From the NCBI GenBank assembly GCA_029204225.1, contig CM055097.1, positions 43,548,851 to 43,612,850 on the forward strand: a stretch of DNA of 64,000 nt. The letters are read 5' to 3'. Below are positions 46,851 through 59,390 of the stretch, piece after piece (position 1 is the first letter of the stretch; each line of letters starts with the position of its first letter). The notes below the pieces were generated by a model, which saw only the letters and a list, made by a program, of their open reading frames with translations, was not told where the DNA came from and searched no databases. The translations under genes were made by a program, and so were the position numbers. This DNA comes from Diphasiastrum complanatum. Lineage: Eukaryota > Streptophyta > Lycopodiopsida > Lycopodiales > Lycopodiaceae.

Positions 46851-49800
46851 GTACACGCCTTTCATTCATTCTCATTTTATTGCTACTTTTTTCTTACTTG
46901 CTTTTCAATCAAGTATTTCTGGTTTCAATAGAAATGGGCTTGACTTGTGCATTATAAATTGGTCGTAGGATTTACTTGTCGTTTCTATGGGGGCAGAGTG
47001 TCCCGGGCTCATACCTGCGGGTGTTTGTCCTATATAATTCCCTGCAAAGTACAATGGAAGAAATAACTAAAGCTTTTCATGCATAATAATGGTTATGCAT
47101 AGTGGAAAGCCTCATGCATAGGCTTTCCATGAGGAAGTGACCGTGCAAAGGCCCTTTCTTTACCATTGTAATCTGATTTTTAGTTGTCCGTTATGAGTTG
47201 GGCATAAAATTTACTTCTTGTTTTAGTGAAAGCCCATAGGTTTAGCAGGCGTATTGTCCTAGGTTTGTAATTAAGGGTTTCCGTTCTGTGTAATTCCCTC
47301 CAAAGACAAACATAAGAGAATTGGAGCTCTCATCAACTCTTGCTTGGAAAACTTCCATACATTTGTCTCTTGCAATTCGCCACTTTATTTTAGTTGTCCT
47401 GTGTGGAGCTATCAAACACCTTGGACATGGTTTGATGAAGTTGATGCAGTTTTTGGTCTCAATATTCTATTAGAACTACGAGCAGATTAATTTCTAGTTA
47501 ACTGATTGTCCTTTAGATTCATTTCAAATTGTGATTAATTTTGTTTGTATAGGATGAGTTTCTCAATATTCTAAGTATGATTAATACTATCATTTTATGT
47601 TGATGTGGAGTGCTTTTTCAGGAACAAGCTAATAATAGGGCAGTTGATTCCACAGAGCTGCTAGCATGCCCCATTTGTTTTGAACCACTTCTTCGAAGAG
47701 GACCTTTGGGTGTAAACATGTAAGCCAGACTTTTTCGGTCAAGCTCGGGTAAACAAATGGATGATTGACAATGATTCCTATATGCTTTGTATCTTGATCT
47801 ATTGTGTGAAGCTTGTTTTTTTTTCTTGCATGTCCTTTTTTACGTGGATTTGAGTTGAACTTCTGACCTCAAGGGGAGGAAAGGAGGCCTTCATACTTCC
47901 CTTTCTGGAGGACTAGTATGGATCATGTTTTGTCAGTTTTGGTGCATATTCTCTATTCAATCAAAGGGTCCAATAAAGAAGTAAATAATTTATTTGGTTT
48001 GTCAATTGTTTTAACATTTAACTAAGATGTGAGTGTCAAAAAATGTTCAGTTATGGGCGTAAGTTTGGAAATTCACATGTCTGAAAATTCTTTCTAGACT
48101 TGTGATAATCATATACTGGATGGTGCTTCAGGAGTGGTGTATTTTGTGCCACGTGTTCAAAAGTTCCACATGAAAAGTTTTCAATGTTAGGTGATGCAAA
48201 TGTGTCAAATTTTGCAAAAACCATCGTGCCTTCAAGAGAACTCTCTGCAGGATGCACTTTGGCCTCAACTCAATCAATGTCATAAGTAGAAAGCCAATTG
48301 CCAATTTGAAAAGAATGTGCGGTTGTGGCTGAATATGGACTAGGCAGTCAGAACCTTCTTTGCTGTGCTATTTGATTAGACTAAATTCTAGAAGCAAGCA
48401 TGTTCCTTGCAAGATAACCCTTTGGATATGTTAGGAATTTCATTGAAGTTTTGCCATTACACGAGCTAACCAATGGGGTTGGCTTAGTTGGTTAGCTTGA
48501 CATCCAAAGTTTCTTTGGTCTTAGGTTTGAGCCTCCCCTTGGAAACCAAGAAGCATTACACGAGCTAGGAAAATATATATGTGTAACCCTTACGAATAAT
48601 AGATTACATCAAGTCAGTAAAAAATAAATCATCTTTAATTTGCTAGCATTTTTGTAGTAGTCGCAGAACCTGAATTTAACTTTCTTCTTTTGCAATTCCT
48701 TATGAGCAGTAATTATATGACATAAGGACAATGTCTCTTGTATTTTGGTATCTTCTGCAGGACTTTATTCAGAAAACGGTTCAAATTTGTACGATAGTTT
48801 GTTTTAGGCCATTTTAGTTCGCTGGTTCTAAGATTTTTGATACTAAGTTGTAATGTATGTGACTTGCAAGATACAGATCTGCAATTTCAAGATCAGCTTT
48901 TTCCTGTAAAAAATGTAAGAAAACCTATTCCAATAGGGAGGTATATTTGGACCTAACCGTTACTGCTGGTTCAAAGACATTTAAGGAAGTTCAGCCTGCT
49001 GGAACTGAATTTTTCAGGTTTGTACTTTTTTCTCCATTTTCCACTGCCTACATTTCACGTTGAAATCTCGTGTGAAAATGTTCATCTGTGTGTAGATAGA
49101 TGAGTAGGTGGAATGTGTAGCTAATTTCCTTTTATATACATAGCAAAAACGTTTCTAGGAATGTGTTTCTCAGGAAACGCGGAAACGCGTTTCTGGGCCA
49201 GAAACGTACCAGAAAAAAAAAAAACTTCCCCATACAGTACTCGTACCCTTTGTGTAGTCCAAAACTGCCAAAAAATTTGTATAGGGCCTCAAAATACCAA
49301 CCCTAAACTCAAAAAAAGGCGTAAAAAGGATAAAAAAAAAAACATGTGCAGGAGGATAAATGGGGGAAGGGTGGGCAGCTTGACTTTATTCACTAATTTT
49401 TTTTCTGTTTCACAGCACCAGCTAAGCATTGGAAAGAAAGAGAACAGCCTGATACATGTCAACATGAAGGTTCTTTGAAGTTTAACAATTCTTTAGCATC
49501 AAAGATTCGAATCTCCTATTTCATATTCAGAAAAGTAGAATAGGTACTATGCGAATTGTTTGTGTACAAAAGACTCTGCAATTCAAGTTCCAAGTATTTA
49601 TTATGTTAACTCCTTTGGGTCTATCAAAACGTTCAGGGAACTAAGATCTGATATATGTAGAAACGACCTTGGCATAGTAACTGCTCATTATCGATGCAGT
49701 GATTTGACAGGAAATGGAACACATTTCCATAGAAAACTTTTAACCTTGATAGAATCCAACCGGCATTGTTGCCCCCAAATTGGACCACATTGTACCCGAA

Positions 49801-50717
49801 ACATTCGGCAACCTACATAAATGAACCCCTTAATAAATGCTTTAATTTGATACCCATATTGCTCAAAAAAACAAACAAACAAACAAACAAACGTTTATGA
49901 GAAACGCTTTCCCATTTCAGAAACACGATTCAGAAACGCGTTTCTGAACACGTTTCTAGAAACGTGGTGCAACTATATTTACATAGGAAAGTGTCTATTT
50001 AGGTGCCACTTGTTAAGCATCTGTAGTTGACCAAGGCACAATTTGTGTCAGATAAATTCAGAATTTTTTTGTGCGAATACCATTTAGGACAGTGATGGAT
50101 TGCTACAGGGTTACCACTGAAAGCATAGTTTGTCTTTCTGAATCTACGTAAAGAGGAGCTCAACTTTTGGCTTTCTCCAAGAAGGCCGTGAAAAAGAAGG
50201 GTTTTTAGCTCTTATAGATTGTAAGAAGGGTTTTGATTCCTTGCCTCAAAGGGGTTTTCTGCAAAGATGTTCAATCCCTAGCTTTATTAGAGCTCGTTTG
50301 GAACCTGGAATGTTTGAAACACATTGTTTTGAACATTCACATTTTGAATGCAATGCTTTGTATAGCTGGGACCAAGAAAAGCTCTAAAATATATTGATGA
50401 ATTCTTTTGTGGGATTCAGTGTGAGAGGATGTGAAAGCTGCAACAACATATCTGGATGGATCAAGCTCCGAGACTCTATGAATGAATGTGATAATCCGAA
50501 ATATAGCCTCGACAATCAGTGGTGGTAAGGCAAACTCTGCCAGTATGATATCATGGGGAACTGACTGCTTCGCACAGATCATCCGGCTAAGCATAAGGAT
50601 CTACAAATGTGAAATATCACTCCAAGTATCTCTAGACAAGCCAGGACACACTGTCTCTGCTGAATATAGAGCCACCGGAGAGACAATGGCAGAAAAAAGG
50701 CGACGTGTATCAGGATC

Positions 50718-50776
<59 letters not shown>

Positions 50777-53700
50777 TGATTCTTGCCAGTGAGGGATGTA
50801 GCCTCCAAAATACAAAGGACTTCGGCCTTGTAGACCATGAGGAGAAGCCCACTATATAGCTATCTCTTATTGACCCTCCTATTAACAAGCTCTAACCGCT
50901 TCAACAAATCCTATTTATTTCAAGCTAAATAACTTGTTACGCTTGTGGTGTAGGATTTTTCACTATATCTCTGCTAATCACTATGGTAAGTGTTGCACAC
51001 AAGCTCACAAACCCTAAGTGAATACACAGAGTTACCCAGCAAATCCGTCACTTTATTAATCTCAAGAAAATGTACATAGATCAACAAGCAAACATGAGAG
51101 CTCTACTGCAAGTCTCCTCCCAACCATAGTTGCATAGCAATACCATAATCCGGAATGCCTGACAAGGCTCACACTATATCCCCTCAAGCACCCCTTAACC
51201 CTGACACATCCTAACGTCGACACATGGCAAACTCCATGCACAGTCGACACTTGCCACTTGGCAGTATCCTGACACATAGGCAAGCTAGTAGGTGGACAGT
51301 CTGACATGTGTCACTCATGCATTGGACCAAGTGTCCCAATGAGCGTATGACACGTCCTGTTGACCCGTCCGACAAGTGTCACTCATGCACTGGACCAAGT
51401 GTCCCAGTGAGCATATGACACATGTCACGTTGACCAGTCAACCCTTCCTACTTTTTAGGAGGTCAGTCCAGCAGACTCTCATGAGACCCAGTACCCCTTT
51501 GGCCATCTCGGATTTATTCACTATAACAGATATTTACATTGCAATTTACAATTGTCTCCACAGGCCGGTGACTTAGCCATATACAATTTAATAATTACAA
51601 TTTACCATTTACATTGGGCAAAGGATTCAAAGTACATGTGACATCCCTTCCCTCCTCAGATGACATCGTCCTTGATGGCAAAGTGTGGATACCGTGCATG
51701 CAACCCATGCACGGTCTCCCAGGTAGCATCACTAAGAGGTCGTCCATGCCATGCAACCAAGTAATCACGGAGCAAACGATTCCGCAACCGTCTATGCCTC
51801 CGGTCCAATACTCTCGCTGGTCCATGCATCACCTCCCCATGCTCCTGAAAAATACAAGGCCATCAGCCAACAAGTTATCACCGTCATGTAAAACCTTCTT
51901 TAAGCGTGAAACATGAAAAACAGGATGAACCCAACCAACAGGCAAATCCAATTCATAAGAAACGCTATCAATCTTTTTAACAATTTTCCAAGGTCCACAG
52001 TATCTAGGTGACAACTTAGAACACTTCCCTGTCTTTAGGGTTTTCGAGTCCTTTGGAATCTTGAGAAATACCATATCTCCTTCCTCGAACTCTTTTGGCG
52101 TACGATCCAGATCAGCATATATGAATAGAGTTGCAGCATGTTGCCAAATTGTTAAGGAAAGAAAAGACAATGCCTTGATAACGACAAAGTTTATGGCATG
52201 TAATCAAGGAGGCTGTAGCAAGCTTTTTATCCCCAAAACATGATGATACTCCAGAGGATGGGCTTCAAATGAGGTGCTGCCCGGAGAATTATATGCTATT
52301 TGGCCATAATGAACAACATATGTTGATGAAAGGCTGCAACTGTTGGGATGGATGCTCAACACTCAATGTGGTCTTGTGATTGATCAAGAAATAGTTTGCA
52401 ATGGATGGTTAGATCGGCAAATAATTGCAAGACAATTCGTACTCTGCCAGAATTGGGCAACATCTAATGATGAAAATATACTTATGCATAGAGTTATAGT
52501 ATGTGACCACTTTTTGAAGAGAAAAACTATGCCTCACTGGTGCTGCAATAGATGGCAAGTAAGGAAGGAAGCTGTAGCAAACTTGTTACCCCCAAAATGT
52601 GATAGTACTCAGTGATGGGCTCCAAATGATGTGTTGCCTGACAATGAACCGCTAGTTGGCCAACGATGAACTGCATATGTTAATTGAAGGCTGCAACTGC
52701 TGGGATGGATGCGCAAAACAGTTAGCCATGGACGGTTAGATCTGCAAACAGCTGCATAATAATAATGTCCTTCAGCGATAAACCAGAATATTTTGTAAGA
52801 AAGGCTGTCTCCACTGTGCTGCTCTAGCAATGGATCTACTTAAATGGATGTGCTACTGATGGATGTAAATGGATTCTTCTCTCCAACAATGAAGCCTGAA
52901 AAGTGTCGTAGACTAGTGATGGAGTTGAAAAATGTTCTCTTCATACCTGGAAAGTGCTGCGATACATAGTTATGAACACACTATCACTTATAGCATCATG
53001 TATTACAGTTATGATGAATCACATAATAGATAAATTTATGAACATGATAAGTTTAGATTCAATTGAATTTTATACCCTCCTCTAAAAGGAATTGTATCCG
53101 TGTCACCTAGAATTAACTCAAGGAATCTAATCAATCAACTCTAGAATGTCTATGAGTTACCCAGAATGTTTTGAGGACCCTTAAGGGATCCTTCTAGGGA
53201 GCTACCACATAGGATTGAAGCCTACATTAGCATGGCATGAGTCTCAAGAGGCTCTATGCTCTATCACTTCCAAATGTCTAATGTCTAATAGGGATGAGGA
53301 GCCCAACTGAGCAAATGTCGCTTTAACTAATAAAGTCTAAGGGATATGGCCCTAATAACGACTAATAAGGTTCGACCATGTCCATAATGGATACCATGCC
53401 ATTCTTGAACATAGATGTGGCTTGAAATGGAACGGGTTGAGCCTCCACTACTTGTGCACAAGGCACAAATGTTATCCTTGATGGCACATTTGCACAAGAC
53501 ACAAATGTTATCCTTGATGGCACATGCGGGATTTGGTGCTACAGAAACATTTTGATTCTAATATATATTTTGTTGTTGTCCGCTTGAAGGTATGATTGGA
53601 TACTTTTGATTTCAATAGATGCTTTCTGCTCTATTTATAGGCTCAAATGCTTCATCCTAGCTCTCAGGTTTTTGAAAAATTCTGTTCTTGAAAGTTATAA

Positions 53701-56700
53701 TGTGTTTCCATAGTTGATGGTTCAACAGTTGCCTTGTTATTAGTCATGCATTTAAATAAATCATTTGCAATCAAAAAGTTAGTCGACAATGATAGGATAG
53801 AACATGACAGTATTCTTCCTTCAAGTTTTAAAAATTGAAAACTTTGTAGAAATTTTCAACTCTGATCACTTATGTTTGAAATAACGTTCAGCAAGTTTGC
53901 TTCCTCCTCAAAGTTCAAGTGCTTTTTGTCCTTTCATCTTGAAGTCTGTTTTCTCAACTATCAATTTGCTCTTTGTGAGTGCCATATAGTACAAGTTTTG
54001 AGAGAGGCGCTGGAAATACAAAAGGTTGATATAGAGGCAACACAAATAAAAAAAAGAAGGGCTAATTTATCAGAGGAAAGTTATTTCATTTGTTTGGCTA
54101 GTTGCACTTACATTCAGACCAAAATGCTAAAGTGATGTGTAATATACTTCCTGAGCCTGAATTCTAAAATGTTGTCCAGTCTCTGACTTGAAGTTGCTAT
54201 TTGTAAATACTGTCATTGCATCAAGGTTCTTTTACGGGAGAGTTGTAAATACTGTCATTGCTTGATCAGAAATTGCAATATTTATCTTAAAATTTCAATT
54301 TGGTGCGTGTTATGTTTGAGTTATCTCAGGGTTTTTTTTATTGAAGGGTTAGACCTTGCCTGTGTGTGTAGTTTGCATCTTGTGATTTCCACTTTGCACT
54401 TTCAAATTGTATATATGATGAAGAGCAGGGTTTTCGAGTCGAAATCGTCTTTCCATGATTTTAATGTGTCTGTGGGGTGTTTTGCCTAGCTTTTCAATTC
54501 AGAAATCCATGGGTTTCTTTTGTTTATGAGAGGGGTTGGCGGCAATCATTCTCTACGAGTGGTTTTCCTGGACCTGATGAAGAGGTATGAATTTTTCACA
54601 CACTTCCCTTATCGATGTGAATTGGACTTCAATATAAACAGTGTTAGTTGTATCAAAAAGCAACTTATCACTGGAGTCAAGTTGTGAAATTTGACTCAAA
54701 TAAGGATGCTTCATTGATATCGTTAATATATCGTAATCTTATCGCAAGTAGTTCTTTTAATGTTATTGAGCAAAACCCTTGTTATCTTTTATACTGTCAT
54801 TGCGTTTTATGCAATATACCTAGAATACTCCGTGAAATTACTACTCTACTTTTGCAGAATAATTAAGTATTCAATCTTTTTCTCTGGATCTCTTGAAGAT
54901 TTTTCATATTATGTTGGGGCATTATTATTTAATGCATCTGCTCTCAAAGGTGGGATGAAACACAGTTGAACATGGCACAAGGTTTTTTCAAGCCTAGGTT
55001 TGGAGGAGTACTACTGGATGTCAGTTGTGGTAGTGGACTGTTCTCTAGACGCTTTGTTCAATCTGGGGCATATTCAACCATTATTGCATTGGATTACTCT
55101 GAAAACATGCTGCGGCAGTGCTATGAATTCATAAAGCAGGATAAATCCATCACTACAGAGTGGGTTTTTCTGTTCATTTTACCCTTTTCAAGCTTTACAA
55201 AAGTCTTTGCACAGAGGGTGATGCAATCATTCATTCTGTCAACTTTATAAGGGGTATCTCAGCATTATGATCTAAAACTTATGAAGTCTAGTTGATCACA
55301 TCTTAGGAACATTGCTTTGGTGAGAGCAGATGTGGCCCGGCTCCCTTTTGCAAGTGAAACTATTGATGCTATCCATGCTGGTGCTGCATTGCATTGTTGG
55401 CCGTCTCCATCTTCAGGAGTAAGTAATCTTTAGCCTGCATGGTTTATCACTTTTGACGATTTTCTGAACAAAAAAGATCTGCGCTGCTGTTTTCCTAGTT
55501 AACTTTTCAGAGTTGTTGATGCTCTTCCTCAGTTGCAACTTGCTTGATATGTCCATTACCTTGGTCCTTAAAAGGAACTTGTAGAATGGACTTATCTCAA
55601 GGTTCCTTCTTGATCTAGATATTTTTTAAAGGGCGATAAGTGCTCCATAAGTAGGCCCCGCAGTTGCTCACCTTTTCGTTCAGCAACTTGTGGGGCAGAC
55701 CCTCATTTCAAGAAAACTGCATTATACTTGCAGGTACTGTGTTCCGGCCTGAATGAGGAGGTCCATGACAAACCGTTTGCAAACAATTCTGTTATCTCCC
55801 TTAATGCTTGGCTATGCATGCAGGTCTCTCCAAGCTTGCTCATAGGCTACATACATTCTATTAACTCAAGAAGGGATGTTAGGCCCAAACTTGTTTGCAA
55901 TCAAATGACTTCGTTAATCCCAATGTAAGATTTCTGAAGTACTAGAACTTCTCTCGCAGCCTCCAAGTGACCTAAGCCTTCTGATAACAAAGTCTATAAC
56001 AAAGGTTTAATAAGAATCTCATGAACAATACATATCATACTATCTTCGTTAACAATATTTTTGTGAGAGAGAGAGAGAATTAGAATTATATTAATGTTTG
56101 TCAAGTGCCCGAGGGCACATAAGACAAGTAGAAAGTACATCAAAAAAGAAGGAGCATTGTCCACGTAGGACTTATTCCTAAAAGCTAAACCAGCACTAGA
56201 AAACAGAGAGAAAAACAAAGCTTAACCTCCAGCTCTGTCGAGGGTACAATATCAGTAGCTTAACCACCAGCTACACAGAGGCAAAGAGAAAACTGAAATA
56301 AGTTAGCTAATTGGCTAAGTGGATATAAAAAACTGCGTGATATGGTGAGAAGCAGGTGTTGGCCTGAGGCCTCCGGTGAAGAGCCCTGGGCCTGGAGGAG
56401 CGAAGAGGATGCTGGAGCTTCGGTCGTCGTACTGGAATGTCTATCTCACTGTCAGAAGTCTCATCTCTATCCCTCTTCTGGAAAATGTGTGTAATGTGGG
56501 ACTGGCTATGATCCAAATCAGAAACATCCAATAAAAGGGAAGATCTCAGAGTGAACATCTCTCGTAATAATAAACCAACACGTCTCGCATCTGATTAGGC
56601 AAGGAAAGAACCAAGTGTAAGTGGAGTATCTCTGTATAAGCAATGGTATCTGCCTTTGATCTCATAGTAGACTGGACATCGGAAAATGAAATGGAACTCA

Positions 56701-56889
56701 TCCTCAATCTCCTGTAAAGAGCAGCACTAACAAATCCGTAGCGGTCGAGGTGTGTCTGTGTATCTGCCTGTCTCAATAGCAAGCTGGTGAGAAGAGACCC
56801 TAAGCTGACCAAGATGATAATGCAGGCCGAAAGATAACGTCTGAGACAAATAACTTGGCCGAATGGGAAGCCCGGAAACATCAAGCTGA

Positions 56890-56946
<57 letters not shown>

Positions 56947-59330
56947 TGCTTGATGCCAATAGTCTTGGATACAAGCTCATATATACGATCCACCTATTTG
57001 AAGCATCCAAAGACCTTGTATAGTGCCATAATAAACACTATAGTGTGAGATGAGAACTGGAGGTTTCTCAGTCTTTGAATGATGAGACCTCGTGGTACTG
57101 AGTCCAATGTTTCATTGAAATGCGTTTCAGTCAATGGAAATCTGTTTCGAGAAGTCGGTTTCAAACAGACCATTTGAAACAGATTTTAAAATTAGTGGAA
57201 AAAGAAAACCTAATGTGTGTGAAAGTTTGGCATATAAAACTTTAGTTGGAACTTAGCAGGGAATAGTAGGATTATGAATACCTTGTGCATTTGCATTATG
57301 TGATGTATCTCAATGTCTCATTGACTCCTCAGTCATCTAAGTGTCTCGATTACCAATCGTTCATATTGTCATTGTATAGAGCTGTAATCACTGTCTAGAC
57401 ACTCAAACAACGCTTGTTTTTCCTTTAACAAAAGGCTAGTATGAATAAAACCAAGGAAAAAAAAGAACCTTAAAAACATTTTGCCATTTCTTTCCGAACA
57501 AGCTGATTGTCTCCTATTTCAAATGCGTTGCAAAAAGGTTTTTTGAAAAGGTTGACTAAACATTGACCGAGTCAAAAGCATGCCTGAAATAAACAAAACA
57601 ACATAATACCCTCTCCCTTTTCAATCTCGCTTCCTTGATGATAGCCCTAAGAGGGAACACATGATCTAAGGTAGAATGCTGTGATCTATACCTGCTTGTC
57701 CTATGGCATGTATATTTCAAGCCTCAGCTTTGTTGTTCATCATTGTCTGGAGTATGATCCCATATAGCTTGGCAATGAGACATCCTATCATAATTGTGCA
57801 GAATTCTCCGCTCTCATGGGGTCACCAACTTTGTGTATGAGATGTACATTGTAATTTGGACCATCCCTATCTTATGAGAGTGCCACGTTAGTGTCTAGTG
57901 CATGGATACCAAAGGGATCATCAATATCTCGGTGGAACTGTCTTTGAGTGATGTTTGGATGCCTTTGGAGTCATTGGAGTTCCGCTGTCCATCTTCTAGC
58001 CTTATTGTAGCAATTGCACTTCTTTCTGGCAGCAGTGTAGCTCTGCTGCTGAAGCGATTTGATTCCATTGCTAGGTTGCTCCAGCGAGCAAGGACCCAAC
58101 TGACTCCTGAGGGTTGGAGCCAGCTGGCTATAAGGGCAGCAGTTTGCTGGAGATGTCATCGACAAGAGGACGGGTGGAATGCATGGTAGTGGAAATCTTT
58201 GGCATTAACTGTCATCTTTTAGCCCTAAAGTAGGACATTGATGGAAAGTAGGACATTGATGGAAAGGATCAGCAAAAATTCAATTGGCTGGATATGGCAG
58301 CCCTTGGCCCCTTGTAACGTGAGACTGGAGTAGCGTTGATGGCTATCTGCTGTCATGCTGGACAGCACTGAAGATAGCAGCACTACTAGATCTTGTGTTT
58401 AATTCACCTTAGAAGCTTTAAAGCATCTTCTACATGGCCCTATACAGATGACTCACAAGATTCTGCTTTTTCAATGCCCTTGTATCACAAGATTACCCCT
58501 AGCGACTATTTTCAACCCAGGTAAGATCTATGGTGACCTTTATTTTCAAGTCCTCACACGGACTCAAAGACTAGGCAAACCACAACAAGGAAACAATAGG
58601 GATTTGAATGGTGAATTAACCAACCCAACCAAACCTAGATCGATTGAATCTAGCGCCCAAGCTAAGGATCAATCACTCAATAAGAGAGAGGAGTCACACC
58701 AACAGCATGTAGCTACTATCACCAAAATCAAGCATACACTACTGAGAGCCCAATGGGTGTATATATTTATACCCTCCAAGGCCCATGCAGCACTAGTAGT
58801 GCACCATTTCAATAATTGGACCTAGAGTCTCCTCTCTAGAGCCTTGTAACCCACTTGCCTTGGCAGTTACCTCAGATTTAACTTCATAAGGGGAGTTTAT
58901 TTTTCAAACTGGGTAAGAATCACCAAACTGGATGGTATACCTATAAGAATGGTTTTGTATAGTTGATACTGTTTATTACAGGCGCCATACTTAAGAAAGA
59001 CAACAATAACTTTGGAAAAATTACATCATGTTTTATTCTCTTATAATCAATTCTTACAATTCTTCATTCTGGTTAGCACATTCATTCTTGTCATTGGCTG
59101 TTGGTTGTGTTGATTATCAGCTTTCACTACTTTGTCCTAATGCTTATATAATGTGGTACTTTATTTTGGGGGTCTGAGGCTGTAAGATAATCTGATTTTG
59201 TGGCTGTAATTGTTTTGCGTTTTAGGTGGCCGAAATAAGTCGTATTTTGAGACCAGGTGGCATATTTGTTGCAAGTACATTTTTACGCCCTTCAAACCTA
59301 GGAACAGAGTTATTGAAGCCTTTGCGTCAG
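46614..59330 (+). CDS. chloroplast methyltransferase, At2g41040/At1g78140 type (partial, 7 exons)
   Basis: Exons 46614-46850, 47622-47719, 48871-49017, 54503-54584, 54966-55159, 55307-55418 and 59226-59330 join in frame through GT-AG introns to 325 codons. Residues 1-75 are Ser/Arg/His-rich and fit a plastid transit peptide. A Cys4 zinc ribbon follows ([10 protein letters not shown] and CKKCKKTYS). The class I SAM-dependent methyltransferase fold has motif [48 protein letters not shown] and [24 protein letters not shown] and HCWPSPSS are typical of this plant family. Arabidopsis members have about 350-355 residues, so 30-60 residues remain past the window edge or in intron 7. The substrate is not known; Arabidopsis homologues are annotated as plastoglobule-type uncharacterised methyltransferases. 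Confidence 0.92.
47622..47719 (+). CDS. methyltransferase exon 2
   Basis: 98 bases between TTTTTCAG and GTAAGCC. Encodes [19 protein letters not shown], the first half of the zinc ribbon. The final codon is split 2+1. Confidence 0.9.
48871..49017 (+). CDS. methyltransferase exon 3
   Basis: 147 bases between TTGCAAG and GTTTGTA. Encodes the second Cys pair ([20 protein letters not shown]) and the segment leading into the catalytic domain. Confidence 0.9.
49141..49973. mobile_element. fold-back/MITE-like element with AAACG inverted ends
   Basis: Left end GCAAAAACGTTTCTAGGAATG (49143 on) pairs with the complement of the right end GCACCACGTTTCTAGAAACG (ending about 49970). Both ends contain further GAAACGCGTTTCTG copies that are themselves near-palindromic. 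The interior has no coding frame of note and includes an (AAAC)n run at about 49868-49892. A related end with the same TAGTTGCAC start lies near 62355. Confidence 0.65.
50337..50719 (-). pseudogene. LINE RT C-terminal fragment (copy 1)
   Basis: The minus-strand frame (50720 down) reads [21 protein letters not shown], then [41 protein letters not shown] and [10 protein letters not shown]. The spacing fits the thumb/post-RT region of L1-like LINE ORF2 (usually LLYGAE.W, then KSVP..ILL.E, P.E..A....L.Y..RV). A (CT)n array abuts its 5' side. Only this part of the element is present, inside methyltransferase intron 3. Confidence 0.65.
50720..50772. repeat. (GA)26 microsatellite
   Basis: 53 bases of perfect GA repeat, exactly at the 5' edge (minus strand) of the LINE fragment. 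Confidence 0.95.
50944..51642 (-). mobile_element. possible chromovirus LTR
   Basis: On the minus strand, TGTCACATGTACTTTG begins at 51642 directly after a purine-rich tract that follows the chromodomain stop codon. The far end is placed near 50944 only because of a TG on the plus strand. Inside is a 69-base tandem duplication (51302-51439). Confidence 0.5.
51302..51439. repeat. 69-bp tandem duplication
   Basis: Two copies of a unit with GTGTCACTCATGCA-TGGACC and AAGTGTCCCA-TGAGC words, differing at about ten positions. Confidence 0.85.
51652..52170 (-). pseudogene. chromovirus integrase C-terminus with chromodomain
   Basis: Frame 52170-51829 has [41 protein letters not shown] and [16 protein letters not shown], the classic C-terminus of a Ty3/gypsy integrase. 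After a frameshift near 51845 another frame gives a chromodomain, [25 protein letters not shown] and DATWE, then a stop and a purine tract. Chromodomains steer integration to heterochromatin. It is a different lineage from the gypsy element at 7521-16014. Confidence 0.85.
52206..52860. repeat. two diverged copies of a ~360-bp unit
   Basis: 52206-52358 and 52567-52718 align over most of their length (GGCTGTAGCAAGC / GAAGCTGTAGCAAAC, then GATGGGCT-CAAATGA, GGCTGCAACTG-TGGGATGGATG). The sequence between them also resembles what follows the second copy, so the unit is about 360 bases in tandem. Confidence 0.7.
53455..53524. repeat. ~36-bp tandem duplication
   Basis: Two copies of GCACAAGGCACAAATGTTAT and CCTTGATGGCACAT back to back, with one or two differences. 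Confidence 0.85.
54503..54584 (+). CDS. methyltransferase exon 4
   Basis: 82 bases between TTCAATTCAG and GTATGAA. Encodes [16 protein letters not shown] and GFPGPDEE, strongly conserved in the family. Confidence 0.9.
54966..55159 (+). CDS. methyltransferase exon 5
   Basis: 194 bases after AACACAG; donor GTGGGT. Encodes motif I ([15 protein letters not shown]) and [19 protein letters not shown], the SAM-binding part. The last Glu codon is split 2+1 and is completed by exon 6. Confidence 0.88.
55307..55418 (+). CDS. methyltransferase exon 6
   Basis: 112 bases after CATCTTAG; donor GTAAGT. Encodes [14 protein letters not shown] and [19 protein letters not shown]. Confidence 0.9.
56060..57010 (-). 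pseudogene. LINE ORF2 C-terminal fragment (copy 2) with 3' end
   Basis: Minus-strand frames show [18 protein letters not shown] followed by an [20 protein letters not shown] motif, the Cys/His-containing tail found at the C-terminus of many LINE ORF2 proteins. Downstream the 3' part reads GTGCCCTCGGGCACTTGAC and ends in a short (TC)n run near 56066-56080. A GA/CT array (56894-56942) sits at its 5' side. The fragment is on the opposite strand to the host gene. Confidence 0.7.
56894..56942. repeat. (GA)24 microsatellite
   Basis: About 49 bases of GA repeat at the 5' side (minus strand) of LINE copy 2. Confidence 0.95.
59226..59330 (+). CDS. methyltransferase exon 7
   Basis: 105 bases after GCGTTTTAG. 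Encodes [35 protein letters not shown]. The donor CAG|GTGCGC is followed within 16 bases by a long CA repeat. Confidence 0.88.
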
Positions 59331-59343
59331 GTGCGCCCCCCCC

Positions 59344-59345
<2 letters not shown>

Positions 59346-59390
<45 letters not shown>

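Larger units (their letters stand above)
49018..54502 (+). other. methyltransferase intron 3 (5.5 kb, repeat-filled)
   Basis: Holds a fold-back element (49141-49973), a LINE fragment (50337-50888), a chromovirus fragment with possible LTR (50944-52170) and several tandem duplications. From 53530 to 54502 no feature stands out. Confidence 0.8.
55419..59225 (+). other. methyltransferase intron 6 (3.8 kb)
   Basis: Contains a LINE fragment (56060-57010) with GA runs. The remaining stretches (55419-56060 and 57011-59225) show no recognised gene; 58440-58900 has a TATATATTTATA box in an LTR-like setting but no second copy. Confidence 0.75.

Noticed and set aside
57902-58189. 95-residue plus-strand frame in intron 6
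   Set aside because: No known motif, and it lies inside an intron between well supported exons.
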